A stretch of DNA of 64,000 nt from contig NZ_AP024269.1 of NCBI RefSeq assembly GCF_016629525.1, forward strand, positions 3,911,001 to 3,975,000, given 5' to 3'. Below, one piece after another: positions 1 to 6,843 of this stretch. A program made the translations under genes and the position numbers. Numbering within the stretch: position 1 is the first letter of the stretch; every line of letters starts with the position of its first letter. The notes under the pieces are model-generated. The model did no database searches. It had not been told where the DNA came from and saw nothing but the letters and a program-made list of their open reading frames with translations. Source of the DNA: Kaistia sp. 32K (GTDB lineage Bacteria > Pseudomonadota > Alphaproteobacteria > Rhizobiales > Kaistiaceae).

Positions 1-195
1 CCCGAGCGGCAGCGCGAGCGCATCCGCCTGAAGGGCGAGCTGCCCTCCCCGTTCAACCCGCCGAGGGGCTGCGCCTTCCATCCGCGCTGCCCGCGCGCCT
101 TCGACAAATGCCGCGTCGAGCGGCCGGAACTTCGCTGGCATGGCGAGACGGAGGTCGCCTGCTGGGCGGTCGAGCGCGACGATCCGGTGTCCTAG
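1..195 (+). CDS. Peptide ABC transporter ATP-binding protein, C-terminal fragment
   Basis: This is the last 64 codons of a gene that begins before the window. The frame is open from base 1 to the TAG at 193-195. The residues GCAFHPRCP, followed by further cysteines, are the hallmark of the C-terminal oligopeptide/dipeptide transporter extension (oligo_HPY) found after the ATPase domain of DppD/DppF and OppD/OppF proteins. The likely role is energising uptake of di- or oligopeptides, or related solutes such as nickel complexes, from the cytoplasmic side of the inner membrane. The ATPase core is outside the window, so substrate and subunit identity cannot be judged. It converges on the cytochrome b561 gene with a gap of only 15 bases. 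Confidence 0.85.
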   Translation, partial: PERQRERIRLKGELPSPFNPPRGCAFHPRCPRAFDKCRVERPELRWHGETEVACWAVERDDPVS

Positions 196-210
196 ACAGC
201 GGAGAAGTCG

Positions 211-714
211 TCAAGGCGCGCCGGGGACGACCATACGGCGCAGCGTGCCGTCGCGCAGCCAGAACTGATGGTAGAGCGCGGCGGCGGCATGCAGCGCGAT
301 CAGGACGATGAACGCCGGCTTGCCGAGTTCGTGGATGCCTCCGAACGACCGCGAGACATAGATCGCGAGCAGCCCGGTGACCGGTACGGCGACGAGGAGG
401 ACATAAAAGGCGACGTGGGCGGCGCTCGCCAGCCGGGCGGCGAGGCGCCCCGCCGTTTCCAGCGGGCGCGGCGTGCTTCGGGTCAGCCGAAGGGCGAGCC
501 GGAGCAGGACGAGAATCAGGATCGCGATCCCGACCCAGTAATGCGCCGTCGCGAGCGCCGCATCCGAGGCGGAGACGGGCGTGCCGCGCAGGGCGCCACG
601 CTGGGCGTGGCTCATGCTCTCGCCGAAGACGAGCTGGAACAGAACCAGCAGGGCTATGACCCAATGCAGGCCCACCTGCAGGGGCGAATAGCCACGAACA
701 TCGGAACCAGTCAT
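211..714 (-). CDS. Cytochrome b561 family protein
   Basis: The 167-residue protein has four predicted membrane helices, with histidines placed as in bacterial cytochrome b561 (GLHWVI in helix 1, AHYWVG in helix 2, a histidine before helix 3, and ALHAAAALYHQF in helix 4). These would bind two b-type hemes. Family members move electrons between quinol and periplasmic acceptors, and some act as superoxide:quinone oxidoreductases. I chose the ATG at 714 over an upstream start at 765 because GGAGAGA lies just before it and the N-terminus then resembles the family. It is divergent from cobW, and the shared spacer carries an Irr-box-like palindrome, which would fit iron/heme control. Confidence 0.88.
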   Translation of the reverse strand: MTGSDVRGYSPLQVGLHWVIALLVLFQLVFGESMSHAQRGALRGTPVSASDAALATAHYWVGIAILILVLLRLALRLTRSTPRPLETAGRLAARLASAAHVAFYVLLVAVPVTGLLAIYVSRSFGGIHELGKPAFIVLIALHAAAALYHQFWLRDGTLRRMVVPGAP

Positions 715-766
715 GCGTCTCTCTCCAGGCGAGCCGGCGGGCGGCCGGCGGCGCAACCAGATCAAG

Positions 767-783
767 ATTAGATTCGTTCTAAA
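767..783. promoter_or_regulatory. Candidate Irr box (iron control element)
   Basis: The 17-bp site ATTAGATTCGTTCTAAA matches the rhizobial iron control element TTTAGAA-N3-TTCTAAA at 12 of 14 defined positions. It is centred about 60 bases upstream of the cytochrome b561 start and about 125 bases upstream of cobW. Irr is the heme-responsive regulator of many Hyphomicrobiales. Control of a heme protein by it is plausible, but binding is inferred from sequence only. Confidence 0.5.
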
Positions 784-901
784 TTAAGGCGCGAAGCGCC
801 CGAGCGCTGACCCATCGCAATCGGCGCCGACATCCCTTATATCAGGCGGCAACCCATTCCCCCCTTTTGCGCGGGCTGATGCTCCGCGCCGGAGATCTCT
901 C

Positions 902-1978
902 ATGACGGAAACCCAGATCCCGGTCACCGTGCTCACCGGCTATCTCGGCGCCGGCAAGACGACGCTTCTGAACCGCATCCTGTCGGAAAACCACGGCAAG
1001 AAATACGCCGTCGTCGTCAACGAGTTCGGCGAGATCGGCATCGACAACGACCTCATCGTCGAGAGCGACGAAGAGATCTACGAGATGAACAATGGCTGCG
1101 TCTGCTGCACGGTGCGCGGCGATCTGATCCGCGTCGTCGAGGGACTGATGAAGCGCCCCGGCGGCTTCGACGGCATCCTGGTCGAGACGACCGGCCTCGC
1201 CAATCCGGCCCCCGTCGCGCAGACCTTCTTCATGGATGACGACGTGCGCGCCAAGTCGCGCCTCGACGCCGTCGTCACCGTCGCCGACGCGATGAACCTT
1301 TTGACCCGGCTCGACGACGCTCCGGAAGCCGAAGAGCAGATCGCCTTCGCCGACGTCATCCTGCTCAACAAGTCCGACCTCGTCGACGCCGAGAAGCTGG
1401 CCGCCGTCGAGCGTCGCATCCGTGACATCAACCCGCACGCGACGATCCACCGGACCGAGCGCTGCGCCATCGACCTCTCCAAGGTGCTCGATCGCGGCGC
1501 CTTCGATCTCGACCGCATCCTGACGCTGGACCCGGAATTCCTCGAGGGCGAGGATCACGAGCACGTCCATGACGAGAATTGCGGCCACGACCACCATGGC
1601 CACGATCACCATCATCATGACCACGATCACCACGATCATGATCACGACCATCACCACCACCATCCGCGCCACGACGAATCCGTCTTCTCGGTCTCGCTGC
1701 GCGGCGGCACGCTCGATCCCAACAAGTTCTTCCCCTGGATCCAGGAAGTGACGCAGGTCGAAGGCCCGAACATCCTGCGCCTGAAGGGCATCCTGGCGAT
1801 GGACCGCGATCCCGATCGCTACGTGCTGCAGGGCGTGCACATGATCATCGAGGGCACGCATCAGCGTCCGTGGGCGGAAGGCGAGAAGCGCGAGAGCCGC
1901 CTCGTCTTCATCGGCCGCAAGCTGAACGAGGAGGCCCTGCGCAAGAGCTTCGAAGCCTGCCTGATGCCGGCGGCCTGA
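902..1978 (+). CDS. CobW/COG0523-family GTP-dependent metallochaperone
   Basis: The protein has 358 residues. A G3E P-loop GTPase begins at once (GYLGAGKTT, about residues 13-21), followed by the metal-binding CxCC motif (NGCVCCTVRGD, about residue 63-73) and the guanine-specificity motif NKSD. A strongly histidine- and aspartate-rich linker at about residues 220-260 then leads into the CobW C-terminal domain. Family members deliver zinc, cobalt or other metals to client enzymes, and the histidine stretch suggests metal storage or sensing. A WD40 protein follows on the same strand after about 120 bases. In alphaproteobacteria this pair is often found together and linked to zinc homeostasis. 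I saw no clear Zur site upstream. It is not likely to be the cobalamin-specific cobW, because no cobalamin genes are nearby. Confidence 0.9.
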   Translation: MTETQIPVTVLTGYLGAGKTTLLNRILSENHGKKYAVVVNEFGEIGIDNDLIVESDEEIYEMNNGCVCCTVRGDLIRVVEGLMKRPGGFDGILVETTGLANPAPVAQTFFMDDDVRAKSRLDAVVTVADAMNLLTRLDDAPEAEEQIAFADVILLNKSDLVDAEKLAAVERRIRDINPHATIHRTERCAIDLSKVLDRGAFDLDRILTLDPEFLEGEDHEHVHDENCGHDHHGHDHHHHDHDHHDHDHDHHHHHPRHDESVFSVSLRGGTLDPNKFFPWIQEVTQVEGPNILRLKGILAMDRDPDRYVLQGVHMIIEGTHQRPWAEGEKRESRLVFIGRKLNEEALRKSFEACLMPAA

Positions 1979-2095
1979 CGGCCGCATTCCCTTCGACCGC
2001 ATCGCTCCGGCCCCGGCCGGGGCGATCGACGACCTAGCTGACCGGCATTTTCTTGCCTCGAAAATGCCCTGCACGACATCGACCGGAAGAGCCTC

Positions 2096-3079
2096 TTGCC
2101 CACCATCCAGTCCTTTCCTCTCGACGCCTATGTCGTCGCGGCGCAGTTTCTCGGCGCCGAGCCCGTCTTCGCGCTTGGCGACGGCGCGGTCGCCCGGGTC
2201 GACGGCCCCTCGGCCGAAAAGCTCAGCGTTCATTCCGGCGGCCTGCTCGCCGCCGCCCGCACGCAGGACGGCGCGCGCCTGATCACCACGGGCGATGACG
2301 GCCGCGTCTGCGCCATCGACGCGAGCGGCAAGGTCACGGAACTGGCGAGCCAGCCGAAGAAGTGGATCGACCAGGTCGCCTGCGGCCCGGACGGCATCAT
2401 CGCCTATGCCAGCGGCCGCCAGGTCTTCGTCCGTTTCGCCGACGGGCGCGAGCGCGTGCTCGAGCATGAGCGCACCGCCGCCGGCCTCGCCTTCGCGCCG
2501 AAGGGGCTCCGCCTCGCCGTCGCGCGCTACAATGGCGTCTCGCTCTGGTGGATCGGCACCGACGCCAAGCCGACCGAATTCGAATGGAAGGGCTCGCATC
2601 TCAGCGTCACCTTCTCGCCGGACGGCAAGAGCGTGATCACCTCGATGCAGGAGAATTCGCTGCATGGCTGGCGCGTCGCCGATGGCGGCGGCCACATGCG
2701 GATGTCCGGCTATCCCGGCAAGGTGAAGTCGATGTCGTGGTCGCCCAAGGGCCGCTTCCTCGCGACCTCTGGCGCGGAAATGGCGGTGCTCTGGCCGTTC
2801 CACTTCAAGGACGGCCCGATGGGCAAGCAGCCGCTGCAGTTAGGCACCCGCGACCAGGTCGTCACCTTCGTCGCCTGCCACCCGACCGAGGAGGTCGTGG
2901 CGATCGGCTACAAGGACGGCATGGTGCTGGCGGTCCGTTTCGCCGACAGCGACGAGGCGATCCTGCGCAAGCCCGGCGAAGGCGGCGCGGTCAGCGCGCT
3001 CGCCTGGGACAAGAAGGGCGTCCGCCTCGCCTTCGGCACCGAGGGCGGCGAAGCCGGCGTGATCGACCTCGCCGGCTGA
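2096..3079 (+). CDS. WD40 repeat beta-propeller protein
   Basis: This 327-residue protein contains repeated segments of the WD40/YVTN type, for example VTFSPDGKSVIT and MSWSPKGRFLAT, each followed by a hydrophobic strand and a GW or LWPF turn. It is expected to fold as a single seven-bladed propeller and act as a protein-binding scaffold. There is no signal peptide, so it is probably cytoplasmic. A TTG start at 2096 is used because GGAAGAG sits 5-6 bases upstream and no in-frame ATG fits. It follows the CobW gene on the same strand, so a shared role in metal delivery is inferred. The enzymatic role, if any, is unknown. Confidence 0.8.
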   Translation: MPTIQSFPLDAYVVAAQFLGAEPVFALGDGAVARVDGPSAEKLSVHSGGLLAAARTQDGARLITTGDDGRVCAIDASGKVTELASQPKKWIDQVACGPDGIIAYASGRQVFVRFADGRERVLEHERTAAGLAFAPKGLRLAVARYNGVSLWWIGTDAKPTEFEWKGSHLSVTFSPDGKSVITSMQENSLHGWRVADGGGHMRMSGYPGKVKSMSWSPKGRFLATSGAEMAVLWPFHFKDGPMGKQPLQLGTRDQVVTFVACHPTEEVVAIGYKDGMVLAVRFADSDEAILRKPGEGGAVSALAWDKKGVRLAFGTEGGEAGVIDLAG

Positions 3080-3146
3080 GGGCGTCCCGAAACACGGCCC
3101 TCATTCAGAGGTCATCGAAGGCCGTCATGCCGTCTGCGGCGCATGA

Positions 3147-3266
3147 CCAGGACGCGTCGCCCCGGCGGAGGCCGGGGCCCATAGACACCGACCGAGCAAA
3201 CCGTGACCGGCCCTCTGGTCATAAGCCCGTGGGTATGGATCCCGGCCTTCGCCGGGATGACGGCGG
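3147..3266. repeat. Palindromic intergenic repeat, 'CCCGGCCTTCGCCGGGATGACGGCGG' family
   Basis: Two inverted copies lie back to back: CCCCGGCGGAGGCCGGGG near 3160-3177 and CCCGGCCTTCGCCGGGATGA at 3241-3260. The same family recurs near 14.6, 17.1, 28.9, 31.3, 36.2 and 42.2 kb. Each copy can form a hairpin. Copies sit only between genes, and this one lies between two convergent genes. Confidence 0.8.
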
Positions 3267-3295
3267 AGGCTCACGGCATAGGTGAAGGAAAGCCC

Positions 3296-3676
3296 TCACG
3301 CCCGGCTTGGCGTGCGGCCGAAGATGGCGACGGCGAACAGCACCATGCCGAGCAGCGTGATGATCGAGCCGGCGATGACGATCGGTTCGCCCGACGGCGC
3401 GCCGCGCAGCGTCAGCACGAGGCCGGGGATCATGATCCAGAGGCCGATCGTCGACACCCAGAACTGGATGGTCGCGAGCCGGCTCGCCGCCTTGGCCGGA
3501 TTGGCGTTGTAATAGAAGCCCATCAGGGCGAGCGACACCCAGCCGATCAGGTTGAGATGGGCATGCGCCGGCGCGAGCGAGAAGTCCTGCTGCGCACCCA
3601 TGATGATGCCGCCGATCATGCCGACGATGACATAGATCACGGCCGTTCCGATGAACCACTGACTGATTTTCGGCAT
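3296..3676 (-). CDS. Small heme-copper-oxidase-like membrane protein
   Basis: The 126-residue protein has four predicted transmembrane helices and the motif HAHLNLIGW (about residues 38-46). This motif resembles the histidine pair of a cbb3-type cytochrome oxidase subunit I helix. The protein is far too short to be a catalytic oxidase subunit and lacks the other heme and copper ligands. Such single-domain relatives are annotated as hypothetical or 'cytochrome c oxidase subunit I-like'. GGAGGG upstream supports the ATG at 3676. An Irr-box-like half site lies about 90 bases upstream, which would suit a heme-binding protein. The actual function is unknown. Confidence 0.65.
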   Translation of the reverse strand: MPKISQWFIGTAVIYVIVGMIGGIIMGAQQDFSLAPAHAHLNLIGWVSLALMGFYYNANPAKAASRLATIQFWVSTIGLWIMIPGLVLTLRGAPSGEPIVIAGSIITLLGMVLFAVAIFGRTPSRA

Positions 3677-3757
3677 GTCGTCCCTCCAGACGGACAGGGG
3701 CCGACTCAGCCCCGCGAGCGCCCCTCGGCATCCGCGGTACGACGTAACGTAAGGTGA

Positions 3758-3774
3758 GTCAAAATCATTCTAAA
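3758..3774. promoter_or_regulatory. Weak Irr-box-like site
   Basis: GTCAAAATCATTCTAAA has a perfect right half (TTCTAAA) but only 4 of 7 matches in the left half of the iron control element. It lies about 85-95 bases upstream of the small oxidase-like gene. It is reported because a better site occurs 3 kb away near another putative heme protein. By itself it is weak. Confidence 0.25.
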
Positions 3775-3928
3775 CAGCGCTGTGACAGGCGTCACAGGCG
3801 GGCGCGATCGGAGCGCCGGGCCGGAAAACCGGCCCTGAAATGAGCGACGCCGGCGCGCGACCGGGAGCTGTACGAGAGCTCGACACGGTCGCGTCTGCCG
3901 GCGCCTTACGCGGTCTGCGCGGAAAAGA

Positions 3929-3964
3929 AAAACGCCCGTCGGGGAGGAGGTCGACGGGCGTTTA
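3929..3964 (-). terminator. Rho-independent terminator downstream of the DUF1127 gene
   Basis: The perfect inverted repeat AAACGCCCGTCG / CGACGGGCGTTT brackets a short GA-rich loop. Read on the minus strand it is followed by TTTTTCTTTT. It is about 100 bases beyond the DUF1127 stop codon. The rest of 3775-3928 holds a further imperfect GC-rich palindrome (3847-3905) and no gene that I can support. Confidence 0.75.
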
Positions 3965-4067
3965 GAGGGTGGCGCGTTGTCGGGGAGGAGGTCGACGCGG
4001 CGCCAATCGCAGAGAACGGAGGGAGGAGGGGATGTCCTCTGCGAATTCCTTGAAGTCTCTAGAAGTC

Positions 4068-4220
4068 TTAGTAACCGACGGCCTGCTTGGCGACCCGCTC
4101 GATCTCGCCGCGGTGGATGCCGAGGTCAGCAAGCTCGCGGTTGTTCAGGCGGGAGAGCTCGTTGTAGGTCTCGCGGAACTTGCGCCAGGTCTTGTAGGAA
4201 GCGAGGATATTGAGAGCCAT
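4068..4220 (-). CDS. DUF1127 domain micro-protein
   Basis: This is a 50-residue protein. The core 'WRKFRETYNELSRLNNRELADLG' region, with its arginine-rich N-terminal helix and the trailing LGI-R-EI pattern, is the DUF1127 signature. Such proteins are abundant in Alphaproteobacteria. In Agrobacterium and Brucella they have been linked to phosphate, small-RNA and stress-related regulation, probably through RNA contacts of the arginine-rich helix. The ATG is preceded by AAAGGA nine bases upstream. A good terminator lies downstream. A 27-codon reading frame (4260-4343) lies just upstream on the same strand, and the region beyond carries two direct repeats that may bind a regulator. Confidence 0.85.
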   Translation of the reverse strand: MALNILASYKTWRKFRETYNELSRLNNRELADLGIHRGEIERVAKQAVGY

Positions 4221-4259
4221 TTTCGGATGTCCTTTGAATTCGGTCTGATCTCTGTCGAA

Positions 4260-4343
4260 CTAGCGCCGGATTTCTCTGTCGCCGTTCTTGTTGACGTTGA
4301 TATAGGCGGTTGCCAGCGAATTGAGCACTGCGAAAAAGCTCAT
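4260..4343 (-). CDS. Possible 27-residue leader protein upstream of DUF1127
   Basis: The frame encodes MSFFAVLNSLATAYINVNKN followed by a charged tail (GDREIRR). It ends 39 bases before the DUF1127 start. The hydrophobic first half and basic end are peptide-like rather than random, and the region is less GC-rich than surrounding genes. There is no good ribosome binding site. An in-frame ATG further upstream (4388) would extend it. It could be a translated leader, a divergent DUF1127 relative, or chance. Confidence 0.3.
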   Translation of the reverse strand: MSFFAVLNSLATAYINVNKNGDREIRR

Positions 4344-4360
4344 GCCAGCGATGCGCCTAA

Positions 4361-4406
4361 CGCAGAGCAGCATTAATTCTGGCGTCATATTGCAGCGCAG
4401 CATTAA
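4361..4406. promoter_or_regulatory. Pair of 30-bp-spaced direct repeats upstream of the DUF1127 locus
   Basis: CGCAGAGCAGCATTAA (4361-4376) and TGCAGCGCAGCATTAA (4391-4406) differ at two positions and start exactly 30 bases apart, close to three helix turns. On the coding strand they read TTAATGCTGC..., which suits a regulator binding one face of the DNA. In Brucella the LysR-type regulator VtlR drives small DUF1127 genes and the AbcR2 small RNA. A similar activator is a reasonable but unproven guess here. The remaining sequence up to 4576 holds nothing I can support. Confidence 0.4.
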
Positions 4407-4576
4407 GGGATACGGCCGGATTGCGGCGGATCGGCGGGGATCAGGTCGCGATTGCGGCCGCCACCGGGCCGAGACATGACGCTGATGCATGTCGAGGCGG
4501 CGAAGCGCCCTGCCCAATCCTTCGGCAGCATCCGGCGCGGCGCCCTGTCCCGCGCCGCCCTCCCCAGCCAATGCAT

Positions 4577-4604
4577 AAAAAAGACCGGGCCAGAGGCCCG
4601 GTCT
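4577..4604 (-). terminator. Rho-independent terminator of the polyamine operon
   Basis: AGACCGGGCC (4582-4591), a three-base loop, and GGCCCGGTCT (4595-4604) form a perfect 10-bp stem. Read on the minus strand it is followed by TTTTTTAT. It lies about 90 bases downstream of homospermidine synthase. Confidence 0.85.
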
Positions 4605-4640
4605 CGATGATCTTCCGACAGGAACCGGCTGAACGATTTG

Positions 4641-4695
4641 TTAGGTCGCGTTTTCTTCACGCGAACCGGTGTCCACTTCGCTCGAAAACGCTCTA
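4641..4695. repeat. Dispersed ~50-bp repeat, copy 1, overlapping the hss stop codon
   Basis: The segment from TCGCGTTTTCTTCACGCGAA to CGCTCGAAAACGCTCTAG is repeated with a few changes at 11651-11705. It carries inverted elements (GCGTTTTC / GAAAACGC). Its terminal CTAG supplies the stop codon of homospermidine synthase on the minus strand, so the element has invaded or trimmed the end of that gene. Confidence 0.75.
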
Positions 4696-6132
4696 GCCGA
4701 GCTGGTGCACCAGCACGTTGCGGAACTGCCAGGGATCGCTCTCGTCGATGTCTTCCGGGAAGAAGCCGGGACGGTCGGTGAGCGGCGTCCAGTCGGTGTA
4801 GATGCCCTCGACGGTGCCGAGATATGGCTTCTGCACCCGGAGGCACAGGTGGTAGTCCATCTCGTCCGCCTCGACGATGCCGCGGTCCGGATGCGCCAGC
4901 GCCCAGGCCATGCCGGCCACCACCGCCGACGTCACCTGCATGCCGGTGGCGTTCTGGTAGGGCGCGTTCTCGCGCGCCTCGTCGATGGTGAGGCGCGAGC
5001 CGTACCAGTAGGCGTTCTTGGCATGGCCGTAGAGCAGCACGCCGAGCTCGTCGCGGCCGGCGATGATCTCGTCCTCGGAGAGGATGTGGATCTTCGACTG
5101 CCGCTTGCCGGCGCGGCCGAACATCTCGTGCAGCGACAGCATGGCGTCGTTCGACGGATGGTAGGCGTAGTGGCAGGTCGGCCGGTAGATGACCTCGCCG
5201 CCCTCGCGCAGCGTGAAGTGATCGGCGATCGAGATCGCCTCGTTATGCGTCACGAGATAGCCGAGCTGCGGGCCGGGCGTCGGGCACCAGGAACGCACGC
5301 GCGTATCGGCGCCGGGGCCGAGCAGGAAGATCGCAGCGCCACTGCCGGTGTCATGCGTGCGGGCGTGCGCCGGGATCCAGTTCTCGTGCGTGCCCCAGCC
5401 GAGCTCGGCCGGCTGCAGCGCCTCGGAGATGAAGCCCTCGACCGACCAGGTGTTGACGAAGGTGTCGAGCTGCTTGGCGACGCGGGCGCGCTGGGTGTCG
5501 CGCTCGGCGATGTGGATGCCCTTGACGCCGGTCGCGTGCATGAGCGCCGCCCATTCGCGCCGCGTGGTCGGCTCGTCATGCTCGATGCCGAGGTCGCGGG
5601 CGATGTCGAGGAGCGCCTGCTTGACGAACCACGAGACCATGCCGGGATTGGCGCCGGAGCAGGAGACCGCCGTCGGGCCGCCGGGATGGGCGCGCTTCTC
5701 GGCCAGCAGTTCCTCGCGCAGCGCGTAGTTGGAGCGCGACGCCGGATCGGCCTTGTGGTCGTAGTAGAAGCCGGGCCACGGCTCGATCACGGTGTCGATG
5801 TAGAGGCTGCCGAGCTCGCGGGCCAGCTTCATGATGTCGAGCGACGACGTATCGACCGAGAGGTTGACGCAGAAGCCCTGGCCGGACTCGCTCGTCAGAA
5901 GCGGCGTCAGGACTTCCCGGTAATTCTCACGCGTGAGTGCGACCTTGACGTGTTTGACGCCGAAAGTGGCCATCAGGCCGGCGTTTTCGTCGGTCGGCTC
6001 GATGATCGTGATCTGGGGTTGGTCCAGGGCGAAATGGCGCTTCAGCAGCGGGAGAAATCCGCGTCCGATCGAACCGAAGCCTATGATGACCACGGGGCCG
6101 GAGATGCGACCGTAGACAGGCCAATTCGTCAT
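4693..6132 (-). CDS. hss: Homospermidine synthase
   Basis: Homospermidine synthase makes sym-homospermidine from two putrescines (or spermidine plus putrescine) using NAD, in the cytoplasm. The 479-residue protein starts MTNWPVYG and shows the Rossmann motif VVIIGFGSIGRGF near residues 14-26. The later segments NLSVDTSS, CSGANPGMVS and TYHAYHPS-like CHYAYHPSNDAM are typical of the bacterial enzyme. The ATG at 6132 has GAGGAG upstream; a longer frame to 6198 lacks a signal. It is the third gene of a minus-strand block after ornithine decarboxylase and a GNAT, but a strong hairpin at 6193-6238 separates it from them, so it may have its own promoter. Its stop codon lies inside a dispersed repeat. 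Confidence 0.95.
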   Translation of the reverse strand: MTNWPVYGRISGPVVIIGFGSIGRGFLPLLKRHFALDQPQITIIEPTDENAGLMATFGVKHVKVALTRENYREVLTPLLTSESGQGFCVNLSVDTSSLDIMKLARELGSLYIDTVIEPWPGFYYDHKADPASRSNYALREELLAEKRAHPGGPTAVSCSGANPGMVSWFVKQALLDIARDLGIEHDEPTTRREWAALMHATGVKGIHIAERDTQRARVAKQLDTFVNTWSVEGFISEALQPAELGWGTHENWIPAHARTHDTGSGAAIFLLGPGADTRVRSWCPTPGPQLGYLVTHNEAISIADHFTLREGGEVIYRPTCHYAYHPSNDAMLSLHEMFGRAGKRQSKIHILSEDEIIAGRDELGVLLYGHAKNAYWYGSRLTIDEARENAPYQNATGMQVTSAVVAGMAWALAHPDRGIVEADEMDYHLCLRVQKPYLGTVEGIYTDWTPLTDRPGFFPEDIDESDPWQFRNVLVHQLG

Positions 6133-6192
6133 TGCGAGACACTCCTCAAGGTCGAAATCAACAAGTGGGGTACCGTACCCTTCCTTCATGAC

Positions 6193-6240
6193 AAACAAAA
6201 AGCCGTGGATGGAGGGGCATATGCCCTTCCATCCACGACC
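6193..6240 (-). terminator. Hairpin terminator between the GNAT and hss genes
   Basis: CGTGGATGGA...TCCATCCACG forms a long, nearly perfect stem around GGGCATATGCCC. Read on the minus strand it is followed by TTTTTGTTTG. It would end or attenuate the decarboxylase-GNAT transcript before hss. Confidence 0.8.
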
Positions 6241-6258
6241 GGTTTGGTGCGGGGGAAC

Positions 6259-6831
6259 CTAGCGGCTTGCGTCGACGAGGTCGAGCCCGGAAGGGCTTGC
6301 AACCATCGGAAAGTCCGGCCCGGCGAGCGGCGGGGCCGACCAGTCGCCTGTCGCGACCAGCATTCCGGCGGCGCCGTCGAGCGCGCCTTCCCGGAGTTCC
6401 AGGGCCAGGAACCTTCTGCGGTCGACCGGCCCCGGCATCATCAGGCTCTGCGTCGCCGCGGTCGAAAAACCGAAGCGCGCATAGTATTCGGCGTCCCCCA
6501 CCAGGATGACGGCGGCATGGCCGAACATGGCGGCGCGGTTCAGCGCCGCCCGCATCAGCTTGCCGCCGAGGCCCTCGCCCTGGCGCTCCGGCGCGACCGC
6601 GAGCGGGCCGAGCATGAGCGCGTCGCGGCCGCCGGCCGAGACGTTCCAGAGCCGGACGGAGCCGACGATCTCGTCGCCGTCGCGGGCGACGAGCGCCAGC
6701 CCGGACGCCGGCAGGCGATTCTCGCGCAGCCGCTCCGAGGACTTCAGGTGGCGGTCCGGGCCCATGGTCCGGTCAAGCAGCAGCTCTCGGGCGCCGGCTT
6801 CGCCCGGCGCCTCCACGTCGATATGGATCAT
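6259..6831 (-). CDS. GNAT family N-acetyltransferase linked to polyamine genes
   Basis: This 190-residue protein has the acetyl-CoA binding motif RQGEGLGGKLMRAA (about residues 84-97), preceded by the typical strand LMLGPLAVAP, and a YYARFGF segment. The substrate is not known. It starts 12 bases after the ornithine decarboxylase stop codon, so the two are clearly co-transcribed. Rhizobial genomes often place such a GNAT between ornithine decarboxylase and homospermidine synthase, so acetylation of a polyamine or a related amine is a fair inference. The C-terminal 50 residues are less conserved in type. Confidence 0.85.
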   Translation of the reverse strand: MIHIDVEAPGEAGARELLLDRTMGPDRHLKSSERLRENRLPASGLALVARDGDEIVGSVRLWNVSAGGRDALMLGPLAVAPERQGEGLGGKLMRAALNRAAMFGHAAVILVGDAEYYARFGFSTAATQSLMMPGPVDRRRFLALELREGALDGAAGMLVATGDWSAPPLAGPDFPMVASPSGLDLVDASR

Positions 6832-6843
6832 CGATGAAGTCCT

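Noticed and set aside
842..2803. Long open frame on the minus strand across cobW and the WD40 gene
   Set aside because: It is antisense to two well-recognised genes, and its composition (many Arg, Ala, Val and Met-rich runs) is that of a shadow frame in GC-rich DNA.
4669..6837. 722-codon plus-strand frame opposite homospermidine synthase and the GNAT
   Set aside because: It runs through hss, an intergenic hairpin and the GNAT on the other strand, and has no domain signature.
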